The notes beneath the pieces were generated by a model, which saw only the letters and a program-made list of their open reading frames with translations, had not been told where the DNA came from and searched no databases. From contig NZ_LT607413.1 in assembly GCF_900091495.1 (NCBI RefSeq), positions 1,302,001 to 1,366,000 of the forward strand: 64,000 bases of DNA, given 5' to 3'. The DNA comes from Micromonospora echinospora. GTDB taxonomy: Bacteria; Actinomycetota; Actinomycetes; Mycobacteriales; Micromonosporaceae. Position numbers and translations under genes: made by a program. Positions 47,107-55,234 of this stretch are shown here, one piece after another (the first letter of the stretch is position 1; each line of letters begins with the position of its first letter).

Positions 47107-48189
47107 TCACTTCGGCTGGGCCGCGGAGGTGACGGTGACGGTGCCGGCGACGATGTCGGCCTTGAGCTTGTCGATCTCGGCCTTCAGCTCGGCCGGGACC
47201 TTGCTGTCGAACTCGTGGTACGAGGCGAGGCCGACACCGTTGTTCTCCAGCGTGCCGAGGAAGCCCTTGGCCTGGTCCAGCTTCTCGCCATCGGCGGCGC
47301 GGGTCACCGCTTCGGTCACCGCGTCCTTGACGTTCTTGATCACGGTGGTGATGATCGCCGCGCAGTGCGGGGTGCTCTCGCAGCCGTCGCTGTCCACCCA
47401 GATCGTCGAGAACTTGCCGCCCGAGGCCAGCGCCGCGGCGGTGGTGCCCACGCCGGAGCCACCGGCGGCCGGCATGATGATGTCCGCGCCCTGGGCGACC
47501 AGGGTGTCGCCGACCTTCTTGCCCTCGTCCTGCTTGACGAAGTCGTTGGTGAACGAGCCGTTCTGGGTGGCCTTGTCCCAGCCGATGACCTTGACGGTCT
47601 TGCCCTTGGCCCTGTTGTAGTGGGCGACCCCGTCGACGAAGCCGTCCATGAAGATGGTCACCGGCGGGATCTTCATGCCGCCGTAGGTGCCGACCGTGCC
47701 GGTCTTGGTCATACCCGCCGCCAGGTAGCCGGCCAGGAAGGCGGCCTGGGCGGTGTCGAACTGCATCGGGAAGACGTTGGTCTCCGGCACCTTCGCGTCC
47801 ACGATGCCGAACTGCTGGTTCGGGTTCGCCTTGGCGATCTTCGAGGTGGCGTCGAGCATCAGGCCGCCGACGGCCAGGACGAAGTTGCACTTCTGGTTGA
47901 CGTACTGGGTCAGGTTCGGCTCGTAGTCGGCCTCGGCCTTGGACGCCACGTACTTGATCTCGATGTTGCTGTTCTTGGCCTTGGCGGCCTCCAGGCCCGC
48001 CCAGGCCGAGGTGTTGAACGACTTGTCGTCGATGCCGCCGACGTCGGTCACCATGCAGGCGGTGTACTTCTCGCCCCCCTCGCCGGCACCGGTGTTCTCC
48101 TCCGGAGCCTCACCACACGCGGCGGCGCCGAGCACCAGCCCGCCGACCGCGAGGGCCGAGACGACCCGCATCCCACGCACAGAGCGCAA
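47107..48189 (-). CDS. BMP-family nucleoside-binding lipoprotein
   Basis: This 360-residue substrate-binding lipoprotein has a signal peptide ending in lipobox GAAAC (Cys25). The mature part has family segments CMVTDVGGIDDKSFN, VGGLMLDATSKIA, GTVGTYGGMKIPPV, IIMPAAGGSGVG and WVDSDGCES. BMP (PnrA-like) proteins bind purine or pyrimidine nucleosides. TTG 48189 is chosen because GGAGGGAG lies 6 bases upstream, whereas the inner ATG at 48171 has no ribosome site. It heads the transporter operon. Confidence 0.92.
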   Translation of the reverse strand: MRSVRGMRVVSALAVGGLVLGAAACGEAPEENTGAGEGGEKYTACMVTDVGGIDDKSFNTSAWAGLEAAKAKNSNIEIKYVASKAEADYEPNLTQYVNQKCNFVLAVGGLMLDATSKIAKANPNQQFGIVDAKVPETNVFPMQFDTAQAAFLAGYLAAGMTKTGTVGTYGGMKIPPVTIFMDGFVDGVAHYNRAKGKTVKVIGWDKATQNGSFTNDFVKQDEGKKVGDTLVAQGADIIMPAAGGSGVGTTAAALASGGKFSTIWVDSDGCESTPHCAAIITTVIKNVKDAVTEAVTRAADGEKLDQAKGFLGTLENNGVGLASYHEFDSKVPAELKAEIDKLKADIVAGTVTVTSAAQPK

Positions 48190-48338
48190 GACGACTCCCT
48201 CCCCATCGCCACCGCGTTACGACGGTGACAGTCATCAAGCCGGCCTGCGCCTTGCCGCCGGCGTCTCACGTTACGGACGCGAAGCGTAGCCGCACGCCCT
48301 CCCGCCGGCCGACAATCGTGCACGACTGTTGAACGGCT

Positions 48339-48354
48339 GTTACCGGTACGTAAC
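48339..48354. promoter_or_regulatory. Short dyad in the BMP promoter region
   Basis: GTTACCGGTACGTAAC has 5-base arms GTTAC/GTAAC and lies 150 bases upstream of the BMP gene. It could be an operator for a nucleoside-responsive regulator. The rest of 48190-48447 shows a weak hairpin downstream of the small membrane protein gene and no gene. Confidence 0.3.
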
Positions 48355-48447
48355 CGTCGCGTGCGGCAGGTCACTCGCCGGGTTCCCGGAAACCCGCCGG
48401 GCGCTGCCGGACGTGGGCTTCCACCCGGCGTCCGGCCACCCGGAGCG

Positions 48448-48798
48448 TCACCGCCAGAAGACCGCCACCGCCGCGTTGACCAGGGTCAACCCGACGATTG
48501 CCAGGAAATGCCCCCGGTTGACCGCCTCCCGCTTCCGGGAGAAGAAAACCATGACGAAGATGAGCAGCGCGAGCACCAACTTGGTAACAAGCTTCGCCGG
48601 CGCCGGTTCGTCACCGTCCCGCAGCGGGGCGGAGAGACCCAGGCCGGTCACCAGTTGGATGATCGATCCCCAGAGCATCGCGGGATTGATCCTGATCCGT
48701 CCGGAGACGAGTTGGGCGACGCCACCGCCGAGCAGCAAGGCGAAACCGATCAGGTGGACATAGAGGAGTACGAGCCGGATAGCTTCCACGCCGTACAT
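48448..48798 (-). CDS. Small four-helix membrane protein
   Basis: This 116-residue protein has four predicted membrane helices (about 8-30, 40-58, 66-86 and 97-114) with few charged loops. I do not recognise a characterised family. GGGGAGG lies 2-3 bases before the ATG. A half-conserved BlaI-type dyad (48810-48826) lies just upstream, which would tie it to the cytochrome bd regulator if real. Confidence 0.75.
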   Translation of the reverse strand: MYGVEAIRLVLLYVHLIGFALLLGGGVAQLVSGRIRINPAMLWGSIIQLVTGLGLSAPLRDGDEPAPAKLVTKLVLALLIFVMVFFSRKREAVNRGHFLAIVGLTLVNAAVAVFWR

Positions 48799-48809
48799 CC
48801 TCCCCCATC

Positions 48810-48826
48810 AACGACACGTCGTAGTA
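48810..48826. promoter_or_regulatory. Weak BlaI-type operator candidate
   Basis: On the minus strand the sequence is TACTACGACGTGTCGTT. The first nine bases match the cydA operator exactly and the right half matches in four of six positions. It lies 11 bases before the start of the small membrane protein gene. Confidence 0.35.
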
Positions 48827-48846
48827 GCCGCCCCGGGGTGCGATTC

Positions 48847-48904
48847 GTGGTTGCAGGGGGCCCTTCCTCGGCAAAAAGCGGTAGCAAGGGCCCCCTGCAA
48901 CCAC
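48847..48904. repeat. Palindromic dispersed element, intergenic copy
   Basis: Perfect 19-base arms (48847-48865 and 48886-48904) surround a 20-base loop containing CGGCAAAAAGCGGTAGC. It is the same element as the copy inside cydD. Here it lies between the small membrane protein gene and the next gene's stop, where it may also act as a terminator. Confidence 0.85.
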
Positions 48905-48916
48905 CCCAGGCGGGCG

Positions 48917-49921
48917 TCAGCCGGTGACCGTCGCCGGCTTCGCCCGCCCGGGGACGGGGGCGGGCAGCGCCCGGGTGGCGTCCGCCGGGGCGCGCCGGCC
49001 GAGCAGGGTCAGACCGACTCCGATCACGGCGTAGCCGGCCAGCGTGGCGAGCGCGTGACCGGCGCCGGCACCGTCGAAGAACGCGGCCGAGCGGAGCAGG
49101 GTGCCGCCGGAACCGGCCGGCAGCCACTGCCCGACCGCGCCCCACGGCTGCGGCAGCAGCTCGGGGGCGGCGGAAACCGCCGAGAGCGGGTTACCGGCCA
49201 GGAACACCAGCAGCGCGCCGAGACCGATCCCCGCTCGCCCGAGCAGCGCGGCGAGGCCGGCGACGGTGGCGGACGCGGCCAGCGCGAACAACCCCATGGC
49301 GCCCGCCTCGGCGAGCAGCCCGCCGTCGAGGACGCCCAGCCAGCCATGCAGCACGAGAAGACCACCCGCCCCGGCCAGCACCGCGTAGCCGAGCAGGCCG
49401 ACCAGCCGGGCGACGCGACCGGCGACCAGGAGGGCGAGCGCCGCCCCGGCGACCAGGCTGGTCAACGTGAGCGGCAGGAACCCGGCGGCGAGGCCGGTGC
49501 CACGCGGGTCGTCGGGCGCGGCGGGCACCACCTCCACCACGGACACCGGTCGACCCCCGGCCAGACCGCCGACCGCCTCGGTGAGCAGCGCGGCGACCGT
49601 GGGGCTGGCCGCGGGGGCGGTGTGCAGCGCCAACCCGTCCGGACCGACGACCAGGGCCGCGTACGCCTCGCGGTCGCGCAGCGCCTCGTCGGCCGCAGCC
49701 GCGTCCGGGCGGGTGGTGACCGCGAAGCCACCCGGCCGGGCGGCGGTCAGCCGGGCGACGATGTCGTCCACGGCGGGGGCTGGCCCGGCGACGACGACCG
49801 GCAGGTCACGCGGGGCCAGGTTCGCCGCCGGAGCCGCGAACAGGGGTACCAGCAACGCCTGCACACCGACCACGAAGCCGGCGACCAGCAGGGCGAGCAT
49901 CAGGGGCGACCGGGCACGCAT
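48917..49921 (-). CDS. Integral membrane protein controlled by the adjacent TetR regulator
   Basis: This 334-residue protein has one N-terminal helix (LMLALLVAGFVVGVQALLVP), an extracytoplasmic domain of about 125 residues, then about six helices. The topology resembles YhgE/Pip or ABC-2-type permeases, but no decisive motif is seen. It is divergent from a TetR gene, with matching operators on both sides, so it is probably an efflux or envelope component induced by the regulator's ligand. ATG 49919-49921 is preferred to the longer frame, which would start inside the TetR promoter. Confidence 0.75.
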   Translation of the reverse strand: MRARSPLMLALLVAGFVVGVQALLVPLFAAPAANLAPRDLPVVVAGPAPAVDDIVARLTAARPGGFAVTTRPDAAAADEALRDREAYAALVVGPDGLALHTAPAASPTVAALLTEAVGGLAGGRPVSVVEVVPAAPDDPRGTGLAAGFLPLTLTSLVAGAALALLVAGRVARLVGLLGYAVLAGAGGLLVLHGWLGVLDGGLLAEAGAMGLFALAASATVAGLAALLGRAGIGLGALLVFLAGNPLSAVSAAPELLPQPWGAVGQWLPAGSGGTLLRSAAFFDGAGAGHALATLAGYAVIGVGLTLLGRRAPADATRALPAPVPGRAKPATVTG

Positions 49922-49937
49922 CTCCCGCTCCTTCCAA

Positions 49938-49952
49938 AACGAACGCTCATTC
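49938..49952. promoter_or_regulatory. TetR operator copy near the membrane protein gene
   Basis: AACGAACGCTCATTC matches 12 of 15 bases of the stronger site at 49995-50009 and lies 17 bases upstream of the membrane protein start. Confidence 0.55.
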
Positions 49953-49994
49953 TCTTTTAAGTCGAGGCTCCTCCCCCGGTGACGAAAAATCAAG

Positions 49995-50009
49995 AACGAA
50001 CGTTCGCTC
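49995..50009. promoter_or_regulatory. TetR operator copy over its own promoter
   Basis: AACGAACGTTCGCTC contains the perfect palindrome CGAACGTTCG and abuts the -10 box TACAAT at 50010-50015. Bound repressor would block tetR transcription. Confidence 0.7.
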
Positions 50010-50022
50010 TACAATGTGTGGC
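50010..50022 (+). promoter_or_regulatory. Leaderless promoter of the TetR gene
   Basis: TACAAT (50010-50015) lies 7 bases before GTG 50023, so the transcript should begin at the start codon. The in-frame ATG at 50014 overlaps the -10 box and is therefore unlikely to be used. Confidence 0.6.
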
Positions 50023-50616
50023 GTGCCCCGCGTCTCGGAGGAACACCTCGCCGCCCGCCGCCAGCAGATCCTCGACGCGGCCCGGCGCTGTTTCCTGCGC
50101 AACGGCTTCCACCAGACCACCATGCAGGACGTGATCGCCGAGGCGGGGCTCTCGGTGGGCGCGGTCTACCGGTACTTCCGCAGCAAGAACGACCTGATCG
50201 CGGCGATCGCCGAGTCGGTCGTCGGCGGCGCCGGCCGGATCTTCGCCGAGCTGGCCGAGGTGGAGCCGCCGCTCCCGGTGATCGAGGTGCTGAGCCGGGC
50301 GCTGGACTACGTCGACACCCACACCGGTCCGGACGGCCAGCTCCGGATCGGCCTCCAGGTGTGGGCGGAGTCGCTGCGCGACCCGGCACTGGCCGAGTTG
50401 GTCGCGTCGAAGTACACCGGCATCCGTGGCCACTTCGCGGTGGTCGTCCGGCGCGCCCAGCGCAGCGGCGAACTGCCCGTCGACGCCGACGTCGAGGGAG
50501 TCGCCGCCGCGCTGTTCGGCATGATCCTCGGCTACCTGCTACAGCGGATCCTCACCGGTCGCCCGGACCGGGCCAGCTACCTCGCCGGCGTCCGGGCCCT
50601 CCTCGCCAACGCCTGA
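50023..50616 (+). CDS. TetR/AcrR-family repressor
   Basis: This 197-residue regulator has the N-terminal helix-turn-helix ILDAARRCFLRNGFHQTTM followed by VIAEAGLSVGAVYRYFRSK, typical of TetR proteins. The C-terminal ligand domain is not recognisable. The two AACGAACG operators in the 101 bases between it and the membrane protein gene suggest it represses both. GTG 50023 is preferred on promoter grounds. Confidence 0.9.
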   Translation: MPRVSEEHLAARRQQILDAARRCFLRNGFHQTTMQDVIAEAGLSVGAVYRYFRSKNDLIAAIAESVVGGAGRIFAELAEVEPPLPVIEVLSRALDYVDTHTGPDGQLRIGLQVWAESLRDPALAELVASKYTGIRGHFAVVVRRAQRSGELPVDADVEGVAAALFGMILGYLLQRILTGRPDRASYLAGVRALLANA

Positions 50617-50666
50617 CCCCGGGGCCCCGACCACGGCAGCACCGGCGGCAGCCCGGTGGCCGGGCC

Positions 50667-52487
50667 TCACCCCTGGCGCCAGACCTGGAACGTGGGGCCG
50701 TCGCCGGGGAGGGTGACGGTGCCGTCGGCGGCCGGACGCAGGGACGGCGCGCCGCCGTGGACGTTGTCGGCGGCGGGCAGGCCGGTGAGACGGACCGGAC
50801 GGCCGGGCGCCCGGCGGGCCAGCACCACGGCGCTGCCCTCGACCGCCTCCCGGGCGAAGACCAGCGTATCGGCGTCGGCGTACAGCCAGCGCAGGCCGCC
50901 GTGGCGCAGCGCGGGCTCGGCCCGGCGCAGCGCGATCAACGACCGGTACGTCTCGAACGTCCGGCTGTCCCAGGTCTCCGGCCGGTGCCAGGGCATCGGG
51001 GTACGCGACCCCTCCCCGTTCGTGCCGGTCAGGCCCAGCTCGTCCCCCGCGAAGATCATCGGGGTGCCGGGCATGGTGGCGAGCAGCCCGGCGGCGACCT
51101 CCTGCCGGGCCGCGTCCCCGACCACGGTGCGGATCCGGGCCGAGTCGTGCGAGCCGAGCAGTTGCCACGAGTGGGTGTACGACCGCCAGGACACCAGCGA
51201 CCGGTAGGTGTTCATGGTGGCGAGCACCACGTCCGCGTCCCGCCGCACCACCCCGCCCGGGGTGCCGAGGAAGTTGGGCAGCGGCTCGTCCCCGGCGCGC
51301 AGCCAGCTCCACACCGGGTCGGTGAAGCCGACGTAGTTCATCGTCCCGTGCCAGCCGTTCCGGTCCAGGTCGCCGGTGTGGTCGTGACCGTGTTCGGCCA
51401 TCACCAGGGCGTCCGGGCGGGTGTCGGTGGCCACCGCCCGCAGTAGCGCCGCCACCTCGTGGGTGTACGCGTCGGCGCCCCGCCGGCCGGTCATGTTCGC
51501 CACGTCCACCCGCCAGCCGTCCAGTCCGTACGGCGGGCGCAGCCAGCGCCGCAGCAGCGAGTCCGGGTCGGTGGCGAACCGGCGGCACAGCTCGGCGCTC
51601 CCCCAGTTCAGCTTCGGCAGCGACCGGACTCCGTTCCAGGACTCGTAGTCGCCGTCCGCGTCGAAGTAGTACAGCTCCCGCTCGACAGCGTGCGCGTCGG
51701 CGCGGGCCCGGGTGAACCACTCGTGCCCGTCGCCGGTGTGGTTGCTGGTGATGTCGCCGAGCAGCCGCCAGCCCCGGGCGTGCACCGCGTCGGCGAGTCG
51801 GGCCAGCGCGGCGTCCCCGCCGAGGAGCGGGTCGATCCGGTCGAAGCCGGCCGCGTCGTACCGGTGGTTGGAGCGGGCCGGGAAGACCGGGGTGAGGTAG
51901 ACGGTGTTGACCCCGAGCCGGTCCAGGTGGTCCAGGTGTTCGGTGATCCCGTCCAGGTCGCCGCCGTAGAACTGGTAGGGGGTCTCCGGGCCGCGCCCGA
52001 TCACCGGGGTGTCCCAGTCGCAGGGGATCGCCCAGTCGGGGGCCGTCCGGGACGCCGCCGCCGCCGAGCGGGCGAACCGGTCCGGGAAGATCTGGTAGAT
52101 CACCGCGTCCCGGGCCCAGGCCGGCGGCGGGTCGTGGGCGACCAGCCGGAAGTCGGCGTTGTCGGGCACGTCGTGGTCGACCGGCCCGGCGGCGTTGAGC
52201 CACCGGTAGCCGCGCCGGCCGGTCAGCATGAAGCGGTAGTTGGTGACCGGGTTGCGTACGTCCACCTGGGCCCGCCACCAGACGGTGTCGCCGTCGGTGT
52301 GGTCGACGACGGCCTCGGTGAAGCGCGGCTCCCCGTCCGGGGTGGTACGCACGTGCACCTGGCGGACGTCGGCGCCGGCCGGCACCCGGACGAGGACCGG
52401 CACGGCGTCGCCGAGTTCCGGGGCCTGCTCGGGCACGTAGCGGGCGGATCCGTCGTGGTGCGGTGCGACGGGATGGGACATGGACAT
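50667..52487 (-). CDS. GH13 neopullulanase/maltogenic-amylase-like enzyme
   Basis: This 606-residue protein has an N-terminal beta domain (about 1-125, CBM34-like) and then a GH13 barrel. GH13 motifs are DITSNHTG, the nucleophile region DGWRVDVANM, the acid/base VMAEHGHD and LGSHDSARI. It has no signal peptide, so it acts on imported maltodextrins in the cytoplasm. ATG 52485-52487 has GAAAGGG 6 bases upstream; the frame open further upstream is not homologous. It lies after malG on the same strand but beyond a hairpin. Confidence 0.9.
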   Translation of the reverse strand: MSMSHPVAPHHDGSARYVPEQAPELGDAVPVLVRVPAGADVRQVHVRTTPDGEPRFTEAVVDHTDGDTVWWRAQVDVRNPVTNYRFMLTGRRGYRWLNAAGPVDHDVPDNADFRLVAHDPPPAWARDAVIYQIFPDRFARSAAAASRTAPDWAIPCDWDTPVIGRGPETPYQFYGGDLDGITEHLDHLDRLGVNTVYLTPVFPARSNHRYDAAGFDRIDPLLGGDAALARLADAVHARGWRLLGDITSNHTGDGHEWFTRARADAHAVERELYYFDADGDYESWNGVRSLPKLNWGSAELCRRFATDPDSLLRRWLRPPYGLDGWRVDVANMTGRRGADAYTHEVAALLRAVATDTRPDALVMAEHGHDHTGDLDRNGWHGTMNYVGFTDPVWSWLRAGDEPLPNFLGTPGGVVRRDADVVLATMNTYRSLVSWRSYTHSWQLLGSHDSARIRTVVGDAARQEVAAGLLATMPGTPMIFAGDELGLTGTNGEGSRTPMPWHRPETWDSRTFETYRSLIALRRAEPALRHGGLRWLYADADTLVFAREAVEGSAVVLARRAPGRPVRLTGLPAADNVHGGAPSLRPAADGTVTLPGDGPTFQVWRQG

Positions 52488-52526
52488 GGTCGGCCCTTTC
52501 CGGGTCGGGTACGGGGAAGAGGCGAA

Positions 52527-52558
52527 CTGCCCGCCGGGTCGGGTGACCCGACGGGCAG
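52527..52558 (-). terminator. Hairpin between malG and the amylase gene
   Basis: Arms of 14 bases (52527-52540 and 52545-52558) pair with two mismatches around a GGGT loop. The position, 40 bases before the amylase start and 143 bases after malG, suits an attenuator or partial terminator. The remaining bases of the 213-base gap show no feature. Confidence 0.6.
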
Positions 52559-52700
52559 CTCTCGACTGCTCCGGTGTACGCCGTCGCCGACGACGCCCTT
52601 GCCGGTAGGGATGTCCACGGAGCGGCGCCACTCGCCTCAGGATGCCCGCGAACCAGCACCCCTCGCCTCGCCCACGACGGCGAGCGGCCACCTATCCGAT

Positions 52701-53597
52701 CTATCCCTTGACCGCTCCGGCGGTGAGGCCGGAGACGATGTAACGCTGGACGAACTGGAAGACCAGCACCGTCGGGATCGCGGTGAGCAGGGTGCCCGCC
52801 GCGAAGATGCCGAAGTTGTTGTTCCGCTCCCCGGCCACCAGGCCGAACATGCCGACCGCGAGGGTCTTCGACTCGGCGCTGGTGAGGAACACGTTCGCCA
52901 TCAGGAACTCGTTGATCGTGCCGATGAAGGCGAGCAGACCGGTCACCGCCAGGATCGGCGCCACCAGCGGCAGCATGATCCGGAAGAAGACCTGGGCGTG
53001 CGAGGCGCCGTCCATGGTGGCCGACTCGTCCAGCTCCCGGGGGAGCGTGTCGAAGAAGCCCTTCATCAGCCAGGTGTTCACCCCGAGCGCCCCACCGAGG
53101 TAGAGCAGGAGCAGGCCCCACGGGGTGTTGAAGCCGATCGCCGGCCAGAGGTCGGTGACCGTCGTGAAGATCAGGAAGATCGCCACGATCGCCAGGAACT
53201 GCGGGAACATCTGGATCAGCAGCAGCGCGAGCAGCCCCGGCCGCCGGCCGGCGAACCGCATCCGGGAGAACGCGTACGCGGCCAGCGCGGAGAGGAAGAC
53301 CGACACCAAGCTGGCCACCCCGGCCACCAGCAGGGAGTTGAGGAACCACCGCTCGAAGGCGGTCCGCTCGAACAGGCCGGTGAAGTTCTCGAAGGACACG
53401 CCCTCGGTGGGCACCAGGCCGGTGGAGCTGAGGGTGCCCAGCGGGTTGAGCGCGGCGGAGAGCACGAACAGGATCGGGAAGAGACTGAACACCACCGCGA
53501 GCACCCCGACCAGGTGCCGCCAGCCGACCTGGGCGAACCAGCGGCCCCGGGGTCGGCCGGCGGTCCGGTCGGCGACCGGTGTCTGTGCGACCGTCAC
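52701..53597 (-). CDS. malG: Maltodextrin ABC transporter permease MalG-like
   Basis: This 298-residue permease has six predicted helices and the EAA loop DELDESATMDGASHAQVFFRIMLP, whose core is ATMDGASHAQVFF. The N-terminal about 20 residues are Arg/Pro-rich. It is typical of MalG/CUT1-class carbohydrate importers. It overlaps malF by 4 bases. No dedicated ATPase gene is in the cluster, so a shared MsiK-type ATPase is likely, as known in Streptomyces. Confidence 0.92.
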   Translation of the reverse strand: MTVAQTPVADRTAGRPRGRWFAQVGWRHLVGVLAVVFSLFPILFVLSAALNPLGTLSSTGLVPTEGVSFENFTGLFERTAFERWFLNSLLVAGVASLVSVFLSALAAYAFSRMRFAGRRPGLLALLLIQMFPQFLAIVAIFLIFTTVTDLWPAIGFNTPWGLLLLYLGGALGVNTWLMKGFFDTLPRELDESATMDGASHAQVFFRIMLPLVAPILAVTGLLAFIGTINEFLMANVFLTSAESKTLAVGMFGLVAGERNNNFGIFAAGTLLTAIPTVLVFQFVQRYIVSGLTAGAVKG

Positions 53598-55234
53598 GAG
53601 TACACCTCCTCCTGCTGCCGGGTGCGTCGGAAGCTGACCGCCGAGACCACCGCCACGATGGTGAAGATGAAGATCGACACCGCCGCCGCCAGACCGTACT
53701 CCGCGCCCTGCGCACCGAAGGCCAACCGGTAGGTGTAGGTGATCAGCAGGTCGGTGGCGCCGCTGGTCGGGTTGTCCGCCGGGAACGGTCCACCCTCGGT
53801 GGTCAGGTAGATCGCGTTGAAGTTGTTGAAGTTGTACGCGAACGACGAGATCAGCAGCGGGGAGAGGGCGACCAGCAGCAGCGGCAGGGTGACCGACCGG
53901 AACGACTGCCAGGGTGACGCCCCGTCGACCGAGGTCGCCTCGGTCAGTTCCCGGGGGATGGCCTGCAACGCTCCGGTGGCGACCAGGAACATGTACGGGT
54001 AGCCGAGCCAGAGCTGCACCAGGATCACCGCCGCCCGGGCCGACCAGTCCTGCCCGAACCAGTCCACGCCGAGACCGAACAGGTTGTTGATCAGGCCGAA
54101 GTCGGTGTTGAACATGTCCCGCCAGACCAGCAGCATCGCGAACGACGGCATGGCGTACGGCAGGATCAGCAGGACCCGGTAGATGTTGGTGCCGCGCATC
54201 CGGGGCGAGTGCAGCGCCAGCGCGATGGCCATGCCGAGGACGAAGGTGAGTCCAGTGGAGCCAAGCGCGAAGGCGAAGTTCCAGAGCAGGGTGCCGAAGA
54301 ACGGCCCGGAGATGTTCGGGTCGGTGAGCACCCGGCTGAAGTTGCGCAGCCCGACGTTGACCTTCCAGCCCTGGGCCAGCCGCTCGCCGTCGGCGGCGAC
54401 GAACGCGCCGGTCTCGGCGTCGGCCGTCCAGGTCTTGCCGCTCTCGGTGTCCCGGATGCAGTCGCAGCCCTCGTCGTACGCCCGGACCGCCTTGCCCTCG
54501 TAGGCGCGGGAGAGGCCGGACGAACGCAGCGCGCCCGACTCGGTCGGCACCACCAGCCCGGTGATCTCCGCACTGCGCGCGCTGGCCTGGCCGAAGTTGA
54601 GCACGGTGTAGCCCTCGGCCGCGGTGACCTTGCCGCCGGTGGCGACGGTGACGTCCGCCGCGTCCAGCTCCCGCAGGCCGTTCGCGTCACCAGCGGAGAC
54701 CTTCCCGCTCTGCGGGTCGCTGACCAGGAAGACCAACGGGCCGGTGGCCGGGTCGCCCTGGGTGGCGACGGAGAGGGCGTACTCGGTGGAGCCGGGCACC
54801 TGCTTGACCGAGGCGGTCTGGATGGCGACGATCGCGTCGTCCTTGGTGCCCCGGTGGCCGTCGCCGAAGTTGGTGAACGCGGTGCTCGCCGTGTAGAGCA
54901 CCGGGAAGATCTGGAACGCGATCAGGAAGAGCGTGCCGGGGACCAGGTACTTGGCCGGGACGTGCCGGCGGCTCAGGTAGAGGTAGAACAGGCCGGCGGT
55001 GGTCGCCAGCAGCAGGGCCAGCCCGGCCCACTTCTCGGCCTCGATGAGCGGGAAGGCCGCCCAGACCGCGATCCCGGCGGTCAGCCCGAGCAGGACCACC
55101 TTCACCGCGAGGCCGGTGGCGGTGATCGGCGTGTCGTTGCGCGCGGCGCGGCGCGTGCGCGCGGGCCGGGAGCCGGTGGGCTCCCGGCCCGGGGTCTGTG
55201 TGCCAGACCCCGAGCCGGACAGCGACGTGCTCAT
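53594..55234 (-). CDS. malF: Maltodextrin ABC transporter permease MalF-like
   Basis: This 546-residue permease has a long N-terminal helical part and a large extracytoplasmic loop (about 110-280), similar to the P2 loop of E. coli MalF. The EAA loop ELTEATSVDGASPWQSFRSV is present near residue 430. The long loop favours a maltose/maltodextrin role over other CUT1 importers. The ATG shares one base with the malE stop codon (TAATG), so the two are coupled. Confidence 0.92.
   Translation of the reverse strand: MSTSLSGSGSGTQTPGREPTGSRPARTRRAARNDTPITATGLAVKVVLLGLTAGIAVWAAFPLIEAEKWAGLALLLATTAGLFYLYLSRRHVPAKYLVPGTLFLIAFQIFPVLYTASTAFTNFGDGHRGTKDDAIVAIQTASVKQVPGSTEYALSVATQGDPATGPLVFLVSDPQSGKVSAGDANGLRELDAADVTVATGGKVTAAEGYTVLNFGQASARSAEITGLVVPTESGALRSSGLSRAYEGKAVRAYDEGCDCIRDTESGKTWTADAETGAFVAADGERLAQGWKVNVGLRNFSRVLTDPNISGPFFGTLLWNFAFALGSTGLTFVLGMAIALALHSPRMRGTNIYRVLLILPYAMPSFAMLLVWRDMFNTDFGLINNLFGLGVDWFGQDWSARAAVILVQLWLGYPYMFLVATGALQAIPRELTEATSVDGASPWQSFRSVTLPLLLVALSPLLISSFAYNFNNFNAIYLTTEGGPFPADNPTSGATDLLITYTYRLAFGAQGAEYGLAAAVSIFIFTIVAVVSAVSFRRTRQQEEVYS

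Noticed and set aside
48611..48904. An open frame starting MVAGGPCYRFLPRKGPLQ, similar to one at 18930-19148
   Set aside because: The similarity comes from the palindromic element, not from related genes. Neither frame has protein-like composition.
50539..53715. A long minus-strand open frame of about 1058 codons
   Set aside because: It is the alternate frame of the GH13, malG and adjacent DNA. The real proteins have complete family motifs in their own frames.
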